From Protula sp. h YS-2021 (lineage: Eukaryota > Annelida > Polychaeta > Sabellida > Serpulidae), in NCBI GenBank assembly GCA_949752745.1, contig OX457027.1, forward strand, positions 93,116,015 to 93,180,014: DNA of 64,000 nucleotides, in the 5' to 3' direction. Numbering within the stretch: position 1 is the first letter of the stretch; each line of letters begins with the position of its first letter. The notes beneath the pieces are model-generated. The model worked only from the letters and a program-made list of their open reading frames with translations, did not search any database and was not told where the DNA came from. Positions 1 to 10,576 of the stretch are shown piece by piece. The position numbers and the translations under genes were made by a program.

Positions 1-560
1 TGCCGAAGCGCTAGGTTCAAGAGTTTTCGAGCTATTGAGCTTAAAACATAAATGACGTCATAACTCGCACAAAATGACTGGATAGTAACCTTGAGGCCAT
101 GGTCACCGAAAGTTATACCTTATACCTTGCGTATAAAGCGTGGAGGTCGAAAATAAGTTCAAAATTGCTCTTACCGTTTTCGATGTAAATCATTGTTTTT
201 CTTGAATAACGTTTTTTAACGAGTGCCTCAGATCACATCATTTATTTATGTGCCAAATTTGGCTTTTCTAGCTTCAACGGCCTTGCTGTAGATTTCTGGA
301 AACCGATTGACCTTTTTCGCGATTTGAACTTGACTAGTAAGTTCAAGGTCAAAAATTTTTATCAGGTGCACCACTTGGGATGACTCTAAATACATGTGCC
401 AAGTTTGGTTGGTTTAGCTTCAGCGATCTTGGAGGGGATGTCTGGAAACCGACTCGGCGGAAGAAGATACAAAATTAAAAAAGCGAGGAAAAAATAGATA
501 AAGAATTCGAGGCAATCCATCCCCATTTGGTATTTTCAATATCAAGTAGGAATTAAGTTA
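1..560. repeat. Dispersed repeat copy, same family as 29.66-31.13 kb
   Basis: The stretch has the same building blocks as the longer element at 29.66-31.13 kb: 'gtcgaaaataagttcaaaa' followed by 'accgttttcgatg', AGGTCA-type hexamers, a closing 'ggaaaccgac..ggaagaag' purine-rich segment, and an end of the form 'cccattt..gtaggaattaa'. Only about one to two core units are present here, so the copy is short, diverged and probably truncated by the window edge. No coding potential is visible. It is probably a non-autonomous mobile element or a satellite-derived dispersed repeat. Confidence 0.6.
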
Positions 561-1401
561 TCCCTTTATAGCGAAACAGGCACGCTGCGTTTGGCCTCAA
601 AACACCTTTTCGCTGTTTTTATGAACATACGTGACAACAATGACTCTTTTCCGCCCCTCACACAACCAAGGATGCATCACTAAACATTGAAGACTTTCTC
701 AGTGAATAGTACTCAATTTAATAAGTTTACGGTATAGTTTGTAAGGTGACTACTCAAGGAAGTACCCAGAAAAATTGTTTTTATAAAATATTAATGTTAA
801 CATTTGTGAAAAATCATTAAAAGTATATTTTTAGCGAATATTGTTTATCAACTCTCAGTGGCCAAACACACTTCAATAAAATTTGAAGCAATTCAAAAAT
901 AGAGAGCTGTCCGTAGTAATCAAAAACACGCATGCCTTGTTAACAGAATTTAGAAAAGACAGTGCCTTTATTCTCTCTTTTTACTGTGTATCTTCATTAT
1001 CGAAAGTCTCCAGCAATCACTTACGTTTCTCTTTTACACAGAATTAGACGTAATTGAGCCATAAATGATAGGTGTGTTTTGTATATTTTTATTAAGCCAA
1101 ATAAGAAAAAAACACAGTGCTTATTCGAAGATATTCAAATGCAAAATATGAAATATTGAAATAGAATACATATATAACGCTATTATTGATCGCTTTTACA
1201 CGTACATCCAAGAAGACTGGTATTTCTTCATAGACTGTTAATATAAAAGACAAGTATAGCATCACGCACGACTGACTGATGAAAATTTCCTGAGTGTATA
1301 CTTCCTTATTAAATTTTCACATAGCAGTTTCAAAGAATAAAACATCGAATATACGTATAAATTGCAAACCTCCAAAACAAGTCAAGAATTTTAGAACAGA
1401 T
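561..1401. other. Upstream non-coding DNA
   Basis: AT-rich sequence without a supportable exon or repeat. It lies just upstream of the signal-peptide exon at 1402 and would contain the promoter and 5' UTR of the lectin/EGF receptor. I see no clear TATA box or other element that I would call. Confidence 0.4.
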
Positions 1402-1471
1402 ATGACACATTATTTCAATATATTTGCCATCTTAATTTTAAATATAGCATTTAAAACAAATGGATTAGCTG
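1402..1471 (+). CDS. Receptor exon 1: signal peptide
   Basis: ATG at 1402 opens MTHYFNIFAILILNIAFK.., a hydrophobic signal peptide ending near NGLA. The exon ends in phase 1 at a consensus GTAAGT donor (1472). An upstream ATG at 1294 in the same frame is not needed: only the second start gives a typical signal peptide. Confidence 0.65.
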
Positions 1472-1803
1472 GTAAGTAAAAACAAAAACTCTTCATTTGT
1501 TATAGGATGAAGCTTTTCAAAATAATAAAATTAGGTATAGCCAAATAAAAACGTTTGTGTGTATATTTGAGGTCAGATAGCAAGTGGGATATTATGTTAG
1601 TTTCTATTACCATATTGATTTGGACATATTTTAAAAAGTTGAAAATCTCTTCAGGAATATCGACATAACTTTGCTTGAGACCTTTGTGTGTTCCAAATAA
1701 CATTTTATTTTAGCAGCCTGCCTCAATGAAACAAACTGTTACTTGATTTATTAATTGTCATGGACAGTTGGGTAAACAGAGAATGTCCTAACTAACATTG
1801 CAG

Positions 1804-1948
1804 GATGGGTCAGTAAAGACGGATTTGACTATTATATATGAACAAACCTGAGTAGTCAGAGTGAGTCAAGGCAGGCATGCAGGAGCCTCGGGGCGGTTTT
1901 AACGAGCATCCATAGCGATGAAGAAAATCGTTTCCTGGCTTCATGCAA
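1804..1948 (+). CDS. Receptor exon 2: N-terminal half of the lectin domain, contains TGA
   Basis: Acceptor 'cattgcag' precedes 1804 and donor GTAGGG follows 1948; phases are 1 in and 2 out, matching both neighbours. The frame reads GWVSKDGFDYYI, then TGA at 1839-1841, then TNLSSQSESRQACRSLGAVL and a segment ending DEENRFLAS. That is the classic CTLD core of A..C...GA.L.S(I)...E..F. The first cysteine usual near the domain start is missing. Confidence 0.65.
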
Positions 1949-2114
1949 GTAGGGATGAATTGTAATTTTCCTTCTGTTTCTATATTTAGTATACACAATC
2001 CAATAGCAAATACTTTAACGGAAATTGTGTAATAGTATTACAAAAATGAACAGGTGATGAATCTTATCTGAAACGATCTGGATAAAGGAGATTAGTTTAA
2101 ACCAAGGTTAACGC

Positions 2115-2240
2115 AATTGTGCAGTGGTTAGCTCAGTTGATTGTAGGGTTTGGCAATAAAAAGATACAGGGTTTGAATCCGGCTTTTTTCGAAAGCTGGG
2201 GATTGATGTTCGTAGCAGCGGCACTAACTAAAACTAGCTA
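2115..2240 (+). repeat. tRNA-derived SINE-like fragment
   Basis: 'gtggttagctcagttgat' resembles a tRNA A box and 'gggtttgaatccggc', about 45 bases later, resembles a B box. The two are not joined by a foldable tRNA acceptor stem, so this is better read as a decayed tRNA-derived SINE head in the receptor intron than as a tRNA gene. Confidence 0.45.
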
Positions 2241-2560
2241 AGACCAATAGACTAAATAACCTATGACGGGAAAATCATTACGTATGGAGTTGTTAAGCTG
2301 TCGTTTAAAAAGGTAGCCTTCCTCTTCCCCACCCCACCCCCAAAAAGCAACGCTTGAACCGGATCAGCAATATGAATTAGAAAACCACAGAGGATTGACA
2401 TGAGTACACAAAGAGGAGAGATACATCTACAGAATGCCACAAAAATGATCACTGGTGATCTTTAATGTTTGCGTTTTTGAAGTTTTGTACACAGAAGTCC
2501 TCAAATGAACGGTCCATGTTCATGAAATAAAATATTAGTAAAACAGGTGTATTTGATACT

Positions 2561-2577
2561 GGGGGGGGGGGGGGGGG
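2561..2577. repeat. Poly-G run
   Basis: Seventeen consecutive G residues inside the lectin-domain intron. Such runs slip in replication and sequencing and can form G-quadruplexes. Confidence 0.9.
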
Positions 2578-2818
2578 TGGTTAATACTTGATATATGTAA
2601 ACAAAGTTTAAGTGCAGCACTGATCGTTCTTGACATTGCTTTACACATGGCCTCCGGCAAAGCTTGAACGTTTGACGAAATAACAAAGGAAATCCTAGGT
2701 ACAATTAATTTATTGATTTACTATTACTTTTTCAATTATGATTATCAACTTATCAAAGTTGTCCATCCAATATATTTTCATCATCAAAGATGTAATAAAT
2801 ACTATTCCATTTTTAAAG

Positions 2819-3066
2819 CACAAGCTACTGGATAGGGCTATACGCTACAAATCCCTGCAGCCGTGACAGCTGTACCGAAGTTCTAAGCCAAAAGTGCATT
2901 CAGTGCAGGACGTCCTGGAGGTGGTATGATGCATCAGAGTACAGCTACCAGAACTGGGAGATTTATAACCCTGATGATAAAGTACTTTGTGTGGTTATGT
3001 CTACGGCCCAACAGTGGGCGGACAGGAAGTGTAACAGTGTCTATCGCTACATATGTAAAAGAGCAG
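2819..3066 (+). CDS. Receptor exon 3: C-terminal half of the lectin domain
   Basis: Acceptor 'tttttaaag' and donor GTAAAC flank an 82-codon frame. It begins TSYWIGLY, the conserved WIGL motif, and ends WADRKCNSVYRYICKRAG, the usual C-terminal W.D..C.....YICK signature. The canonical EPN or QPD sugar-binding tripeptide is not seen: the corresponding stretch reads YSYQNWEIYNPDD. Sugar specificity therefore cannot be predicted. Confidence 0.75.
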
Positions 3067-3298
3067 GTAAACTTTTAAGGTAGCAATTAGCTTTACATAT
3101 TCAATAAGTAATAAGCACTTTGAGCAAAAAATCTATTCATCTATTTATTTATGAGCTAATTTTTGATATTTCAAGTGTTGGGTTGACATTCATTCTATGT
3201 TTTGTTTATATTTTACTTGTTGACTTCAAACTGTATTTTGAATATTTTATCTGGCAATAAAGTGAAATCGGTTAGATATATTGTACATTTTTTCAAAG

Positions 3299-3412
3299 AG
3301 ATAAAAGAGTGTGAATCAGGACCGTGTATGAATGGCGGCACATGCGTGGATCTGCCTGATCGATATCTCTGCGTGTGTTCAGACGGTTTCACCGGCAACC
3401 ACTGTGAAACAG
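3299..3412 (+). CDS. Receptor exon 4: EGF-like domain 1
   Basis: A 114-base, phase 1-1 exon with six cysteines in EGF spacing (KECESGPCMNGGTC, then DRYLCVCSDGFTGNHC). The donor is GTATGT at 3413. The 3' end of the exon, with its donor, is the first unit of a decayed tandem array that fills the following intron. Confidence 0.8.
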
Positions 3413-3980
3413 GTATGTTTGCAGATGGTGGCACTTGTGGCTACAATTCTCACCGATATCACTTTATATCGACAACGCTTCATGTGAATCAAGTGTAAAA
3501 CAGGTATGTTTTTTAAATGGCGGCACTTGTGGCGACCGTTCTCACCGATATCATTTTATATCCACCAGGCTTAGTGCGAATCAAGTGTGAAACAGGTATG
3601 CTTGTACATGACGACACTTGTGGCGGCCGTTCTGACCAATGTCATTGCACTGTACGTGCACTTGGTTTCATGAAAAACAACTATGAAACAGCTATATGCG
3701 TGAAAGTTGGCCCTTGTCGTGATCTTTCTGACCGCTATCTCTGTGTGTGTGGCAGGACGCCGACAACACTTCTGAGGTAATGCATGTTAGATTGACAGAA
3801 TATATGGCAACCTTCCTTATCTATATCAATATGTGTCCACACGACTGTAAAATAGCTATATGCGTGTCCTCGCTGATATCAGTGTGTGTCCTGACGGCCT
3901 GACCGGCAAAAATGGCTATGCTGGTAATTGTGGAGGTACTTATGTGTCCAGACGAAGTGATCGAGGCAGGTATGTGTCGT
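3406..3980 (+). repeat. Decayed tandem array of the EGF exon end plus splice donor
   Basis: 'gaaacaggtatg' or a close variant recurs at 3406, 3497, 3589 and 3685 (91, 92 and 96 bases apart), each followed by a degenerate GGNGGCACTTGTGG...CACCGATATCA block. More worn copies follow near 3847-3960. The blocks resemble EGF1 coding sequence, but they have lost cysteines and frame, so they are treated as intronic pseudo-exons, not extra EGF domains. Confidence 0.6.
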
Positions 3981-4410
3981 TTACCACTACCAATCCTGGG
4001 ATGACCCGTAGAGGTGGACAGGCGATACAAGCGAATCCAATGAATTGGTTGGCCAAGGCGACTGGAACTTACAACGCTTCAGGTAATTTGAACCCGAGAC
4101 CTTGAGGTAGTCACCTATACGCTCGAATTCAATTCAGCTGATCCTTAATTAAGTAATATACACTGAGAAACAGAAAGAATTTCATATTGTTAACTGATAG
4201 TTGTTCAATAAAACACATCTTTTATGAATGGATGTTAAAGAACAGTGAGAACAATTATGTCAGTGATTGCACAGTATTGCCAAATGTTATTTTCCAAAAA
4301 GTTGTAACACCATTAATTATTAATATATATGCTAAAAGGGTCAATTTTGAATATTTTTCTTTTAGTAGTATAGATAGAATGAATGCTTTCTTACTGATGC
4401 TTTATTGCAG

Positions 4411-4533
4411 ATATCAATGAATGCGAAGGAGCGGATAAATATTGCGTACATGGAAACTGCAAGAATTCCATTGGCGGTTATACCTGTGAATGTGTTGATG
4501 GTTTTCGTGGAAAGACATGCGAATATAAGTTAG
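4411..4533 (+). CDS. Receptor exon 5: calcium-binding EGF domain
   Basis: Acceptor 'tttattgcag' and phase 1 entry create DINECEG, followed by CVHGNCKNSIGGYTCECVDG and FRGKTCEY. The DxNE start and the N...Y pair in the second half are the calcium-binding EGF signature. The donor is GTGACT at 4534. Without splicing the frame would hit TGA at 4539-4541. Confidence 0.75.
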   Translation: MSMNAKERINIAYMETARIPLAVIPVNVLMVFVERHANIS

Positions 4534-4943
4534 GTGACTGAGAAGATTTCCAACTATTGGATCGATTAAAAGAAACACATTTAGAAACAAAATATTCATA
4601 TTATTATTGCGCATCCGAAAATACCTTTAATTAAAAATAACGGTTGAAGCTGAAAAAAGATATTGATTTATGTGGAATTGGAGACGATGATATTGACTTT
4701 GATGTACGTCCTTAAGCAAAAAAAATTAAATAAACACGTTAATTCAAAATTGTCAGGTGAAAATTGTCCATACATTTGCTCATGTGCATAAAAATCCATT
4801 GCGGTATAAGAGGCTTATGTATACCGAAACTATAAAGTAGTCTCGGTTCAAGCTAAATCCGGTCTTTTCAATGTAACTGTATATTACAGATAATAAGAGA
4901 AGTGTTGTATAATATCCAGTGTAGTGAAATGTCCTTTTTATAG

Positions 4944-5064
4944 AGAATACGAAGCCGATGATGACGCACTGTTACGTCACAGGATACCAAGCAGCGTTGG
5001 CAGTCACTTCATCTTTTCTTGTCATGTTTTTCATTGCTTTTGTGGTGACATTGCATAAACTCAG
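4944..5064 (+). CDS. Receptor exon 6: transmembrane segment
   Basis: A 121-base exon, phase 1 in and 2 out, with acceptor 'tttttatag' and donor GTACTT. It encodes a short stalk and a hydrophobic run AALAVTSSFLVMFFIAFVVT followed by LHKLR, a basic stop-transfer end. This sets the type I orientation. Confidence 0.7.
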
Positions 5065-5259
5065 GTACTTTTTCTCTGTAATGTTTCATTGGTAAAATTA
5101 TCCACAGAATTGACATAAAACTTATAATGAGGTTTTCTTAATGTGCCTTTTGCCTGAAAAATTATATGAAGTAGATTGTATAAATGGTTTTCTGTACATG
5201 GGTTTCAGAACGAATACTTCCATATTGTGCAATACAAAAGTTAATCTTTTCATGTTTAG

Positions 5260-5581
5260 GCGTCTAAGTAGCGCTATACAGGAAAACGGCAAAAGCGTTC
5301 AAACTGATCTTGTCAAAGCGAGTACTCCAGATACTCACCCTGGATACCCAAGTACACCTCAAAGCACAAGTACAGACGAGGCATCGAATGACGTCTATAT
5401 ACCGGGATACCTGTTACGCATCTACTCATTATTGAGAGTCGGAGACCTTTATGTTAGTGATAAAACATTTTTCACTTCTGAAAAAAGCAATTGTTTCATT
5501 TTCGCGAAACAAAAGGGATTACATACTTTGAATACTATGACATTATTGGCACACCTTTTATATGTTGTTCTGCAACGGTAA
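5260..5581 (+). CDS. Receptor exon 7: cytoplasmic tail
   Basis: Acceptor 'catgtttag' with phase 2 entry leads into RRLSSAIQENGKSVQ and a Ser/Thr/Pro-rich stretch, then SNDVYIPGY, a possible tyrosine-based signal. The frame stops at TAA 5579-5581. The last 50 or so residues look less protein-like, so an unrecognised further splice is possible. Confidence 0.55.
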
Positions 5582-8500
5582 CGATACACAATGATACACA
5601 CATGGTTATGACATACCATAATAAATACATGAGTTGTGATACGCCATAAAACATACATGGGCTACGATACTTCGTAATATATGCATCCGCGAGCAATGGC
5701 TATACATGAAAGATATGTTTTAATCAATTAAGAAATCATTTGAATTATAAAAATGTTATATTTTCTATTATAACGTTAAAATGTATCCAGTAGTGATCGG
5801 CGTAGCACTCTTCTTTATCCCCTCAGCTACCAATACACTGTTTTGACGTCATAAAAGTTATCCACAGGGAGATCAATTCAAAACCAGAGCTTAAGAATTT
5901 GCAAAAATAAAGGAATTTTCGTTTTTTTGTTTACATGCATACCGAAAAAAGTATGTTAATAGATGTTACAGATAACATTGAGAGAATACAATTATAACTG
6001 CAAAATTCTAGCTTTAAATAAGATCTAAGTCTGTTGCTTGCACTGTGGTGTATGAGAATAGGGAGAAGTCTATCTGAGGATACATTTCTAGTTTAACTAA
6101 GAGCTGACAAAATTGCAACTCAAAAGCGTAGATTGTGCCATGTTTATTCAAACCAGAAGCTCTTTCACTCTAAATTTTTATCTTTTTTTTAACTTACAGG
6201 AGACCCACGAAGTTGTTTCTGACATAACTACAAACAAAAACAAATAATTATAAACACACATTATAACACACTTCAAGTATTCCCATGCAAATAATAATTT
6301 ACATTTCTAAAAAAACAGACAAACAGTGCCCTGGCCACATTTATTCGTGTGTCATAACTAAAGTCTAATGTGGCTTTGACGGAAGCTTCTAGATTAAACT
6401 TTATAAATATTAATTCCTGTTACCATTAGACACACAGGCGAGAGGATAGTACTGTAAAATATGTACGAAGGAAAATTATTTTGTTTTTCATTTGACTTTC
6501 TTATGCTTTACGTCTGTGTATATATATAAAAACAGCGACATATCATCATGGCGCTTGTGTGCTTTGTATAGGCTTAAGCACTTGCTGATATCCAATATAA
6601 CTACCATTGTATCATGTTACAAATTTATAGCAAATAATAATACATAGTTCAAATAAACAGTTTTAAAATATCATTTAATATGGATCTGAGAGAAAATTAC
6701 AAACATAGATTATTACAAAGTAATAAATTATGACGAAATGTTAACTTCACGTTTCAAGAGATATTGAACTGCTCTGTCAATGCTTGGGGAAATACATAAA
6801 CTGGTATTAGCAAATTGGTACAATGCATTACTGCATGTTTATGTAAATCTCTCACATTCTGCTTTATATATAGTGTAAAATTCAAATAAATCAAATACAC
6901 AAATTCTCCAAACTTCTAATTCCTAGTTGTACTAAAATACCTATCATGTAAATTATTTCAGTAGAAAGAAAAAGGAAAATATTATGATGAATTACGGGTT
7001 TCGTCGTTGATGCATTTATTTTCATATGCAAAACAAAGAATTAAATAGGTGTCGAAACACATCACCTTTAGTCCACAAACAAATTAATAACGAAATATTT
7101 TTTCTGGCAACATGTTAACAATACATGTCATACTGTGGTGGAATGAGCAATTAGAAATGATTTCCACTAAAATATAAACTGATATTTGATGCATTTGATG
7201 CTCAACATTGTGTGACAGAATAATCAATGAATTTGATCGAGGATTTGTTATAGTAAAAAGCCGATGAACAACGTCTGTCTACTGATGATACCTTAGGGAA
7301 CAAATTTCAAGACATCGTAATCTCTGCAGGTTGCAAAGGTAAAATCAATTGAAAGTTACTTTCTTATGCAGCCAAGAGGTGCTATGGCCATGATTTTAGT
7401 GATAAACATTAACCAGCAGATCTTTGTGTTAGATAAAAAATACAGCGGATCGCTTCGTGCAAGCGGTGCAAAATGTATCTGTATGTATATTATATTATAC
7501 CTACATAAATATAATAATAACCTGACTTTTCAAGAACAAGTAAATATTGCTACCACTCATTTGTAATTAACTTTGGTGAAGTAACTAATAACCATACACT
7601 GGCGACAGTGTAAGAGTCTGTAACCTTTGTTAAATGTACAGAAATGATTTTTCGTGATGTGATTTAATATAAGAACTATTGTAGTCAGTAGTGAGTTTTG
7701 ATAAAAACCATTCTATTTTCAACGTACATATTGCAAATGGAAGCGAATGTAATGAATTACATGTTTGTTTTTTCATTTAGTCAATTTTATATTACTGAAG
7801 TTTATTATTAGAGTGATTCTGTCTATGGTACTTAACTGGAATACTTATAATGGAGTTCACGTCATTCGTTGAATCGTTGGTTGAAACCTGTATGGCAGAG
7901 GTTGTGATGGTGGTGGTGTATTGGAGTGGGATTAATTTCAAGGATAAATTTTCAGCCTATAACTTGTCAGATCCATAGTGAAAGACGTTGGACGTCAAAA
8001 TATGATCCAAGAACCGATTTTTTTCTCATCTACGTTTAATTGAACAGAAATCAGTGTATCAATGAAGTTATGCATTCCAGCAGCATTTCAACGATTTAAA
8101 TGACACCATATTTTGAATGATTGCTCTCTAGTTTCAACCAGAATCATTTATACTTTCGCACTATTGTAAGACTCTTGACTGGACTCTCTATTAGAAAATT
8201 TTGTCGGCATTTTCAGGAAACAGCCCTAACTATCATTTTGCAAGCTTTAAATGCGCGAAAAAGTACGAAAATTGCTAAATTTAACACAAACGGTGGAAAC
8301 AGCTTTTATTATTAATTTTAAACTTTAAAATGGGTAGCTTGAAGTCGGTCGAATTTGAAATGTATAAGATGCTAAAGTTACAGAGTTTGGAGGATATGGT
8401 TTTGTGCTGTTAAGAATATGCGTCCAGGCTGCCAGAAGTGTAGGATTTAAAAGTGGCGTGTTTCTGTTAAATATAGGTAGAATTTTAAAAAAGGAGTGTT

Positions 8501-10147
8501 GATTCAGAGCGATAGGAAAGAATTTGATACCACTATTTGCTTAACTTGGCGCATCTGTAAAATAAAAAAAAAGCCATTTAAAAAGTCATGCTGTTTCGGC
8601 ATACCAGACCAACAATCTGAGCTGCCAACTGGTTGATTTTTTCTATTCGAAACTTCTAGAATCGACCAAATCAATTCAACAATCATGCCAAAAGATCAAA
8701 AGCAAGTTTATGTTATCTTCGTCTTTAGTTTCATTCTTTAAATAATTTATTTGATGACAATTATGTTTATATGCTTTTGTTAGTTTGTTGGTTTGCTTTA
8801 AAGCAATAACTTTGGTTGTATTAAAGGAATTGGAGGGCTTGATAGTATCTGTGTTAACACCCGTGTCAAAAAACATTTGAAGAAAGGTAGTTACAAAATA
8901 TAGAGCATTTTTTAAACTTCAAACTTCACATTTAGAGGTGCATTTGATATAGACACGCATGGTAACCAGTTTGTAATAGAGAATCCCCTCCCTCGCATTT
9001 ATAGCTGGCATGTAACGCTGATGAGCGTATTGTTGTGCTTAGACAAGGGGAGGCTCTGATTCGCGTAGATAATCTCAGAAAAAAATACTCGAAAATAATC
9101 GGCACTGCAGATTATTTTAAAACGATCGACACTTCATTAGAAATAGATTCATTAGAAATATTCGACTGCTGCAAAACACACAAGAGGACGCTGGTGACAA
9201 AAGTCACTCTCGTAACTGCAGAAAGTTGTGATTTTATTTTAGAGTTCACTAATGGGGTGAAAGAATAACTTTATTTGTTCTACTGCGAACTCACTAAAAC
9301 CACCGCTTTATTAGTGTGATGTCGGAAAAACACATATACTAAATTTAACAAATATTCGCTTCTAGATTGTTCTTAACTTGTTGTCTTTTATTCTCTAAGC
9401 TATTTGAGAACTAAAAAGTTTTACGGAGGTTTAATGCAGCAAAGATCGACATCAGTAATGAATTTCTTTGTCAAGATGTATCTCGAAAAACTCTCATCTA
9501 AATTTATTAAATTATATTTTCATGGATATATGTGGTAAATGTGTTTAAATTAATAAACCAACTCAGTCGCTTGAACAAAATCAGGTGAAATTAGTTTTAA
9601 ACATCCAAATTTGAGTAAAATACTCTGCAAAACAAGAAAATATATTATTTATTGCTAATTTTTTAAACGAAATGTTTGGAGCAGAACTAAATTTATCAAG
9701 GCCTGGCGTCCATTGTTTTTGTTCCATCCGTTAACTGGCACTTTATGATTAGCTTCACTCAGTCTAGTACACGTTACCTGTTGAACGTTTTCAGCTTGTG
9801 GGTGATTCTGACCATAATATGACATGTATCAATATTAACAATACAATAATGCATGGAGACTTTGGCGATAATAAGTTTTCATGTATGATGTTTATTGCCT
9901 TCGTCTGTTTGCGTCTGTTTGCTGTGGGGAAGCTACTTTGATTATTGAGAAAGTGTCTAGAGAGATAAATGTACAGTTCTGCATAAAAGCGACATGACTT
10001 CAAATCATTAGAAATCTATCGTAAAGTTTAGCATAAAGCACAACTCTGTGTTGTGTTTTATCATTGCCTTTAGCTTATGTATAGAAGGTGACTAAATAAA
10101 GCTGAAGAAAAAATGAAAATATATTCTATTTAGTTTTCGTTATCATA
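5582..10147. other. Long AT-rich intergenic region
   Basis: At 5582-5700 there are three or four degenerate copies of a unit of about 37 bases ('catacatgggctacgatac' type). The remainder shows no exon that I can support. A 77-codon open frame at 9035-9268 on the plus strand has no recognisable motif and no clear splice context. I leave it as unsupported. Confidence 0.4.
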
Positions 10148-10576
10148 ATGAATAAGACAGTATTTTGTTTCAGTTTACTTGTAATTATTGTAGGATTTAC
10201 TATTTTCTATTTAAATAGTCAAACTGAAACAGCCTTATTTGATCTCATTAAGAAGGAGAGTTCTTCAAATGAATCATACGATACGGAATCTAAAAGAAAT
10301 GAGTCGAAGAATGTTAAAATAAGGGATGGTAATCACACATTCAGGCCCTCTACAAGCCAAGTAAACAACAGCAAAGAGAGGATAATGTCACATAATGACA
10401 GGCATTGGGTTACTCATCAACAAATTGAAATGATAGAAAGCTTTAAAAATCATAGTAATGTAAGGAATACATCATTTCATGCAAACAGTGAGGAAGAGAG
10501 GATATTGACAAAAGTCAGTCAAAACCATTATCATACAAATATCACTTTTAAACTCTTACAATGGACATCGGATGTA
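10148..10576 (+). CDS. Fucosyltransferase A exon 1: signal anchor and stem
   Basis: Starts MNKTVFCFSLLVIIVGFTIF. The end is set by alignment with the paralogous first exon at 35.4 kb (TSDW before GTATGC); here GTA precedes the donor GTACGT at 10577. Read-through would add a short hydrophobic tail and stop at 10672. Confidence 0.7.

Larger units (their letters stand above)
1402..5581 (+). pseudogene. C-type lectin / EGF transmembrane receptor gene with an in-frame stop
   Basis: Seven phase-compatible exons (1402-1471, 1804-1948, 2819-3066, 3299-3412, 4411-4533, 4944-5064, 5260-5581) give a 380-residue type I membrane protein: signal peptide, one C-type lectin-like domain split over two exons, an EGF domain, a calcium-binding EGF domain beginning DINEC, a transmembrane segment and a tail of about 107 residues. 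Introns between domain exons are phase 1, as expected for shuffled extracellular modules. The likely role is a cell-surface lectin receptor for glycan recognition or adhesion. The second coding exon carries TGA as codon 36, so the reading frame as given is broken. It may be a young pseudogene, a null allele or a sequencing error, because every other exon and splice site is intact. An AATAAA lies at 5620-5625. Confidence 0.72.

Noticed and set aside
1714..1755. 'cagcctgcctcaatgaaacaaactgttac' after a ttttag as an extra lectin exon
   Set aside because: It reads ACLNETNCYLIY and then stops, and the exon at 1804 already joins the signal peptide in phase.
1839..1841. TGA in the lectin exon as selenocysteine
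   Set aside because: Lectin domains are not known selenoproteins, and I see no reason to expect a SECIS element; a nonsense change is simpler.
2115..2195. A tRNA gene
   Set aside because: A- and B-box-like sequences are present, but no acceptor stem or cloverleaf could be drawn.
9035..9268. 77-codon plus-strand frame as a gene
   Set aside because: No motif, no splice partner and no neighbouring exons; it may be a chance frame.
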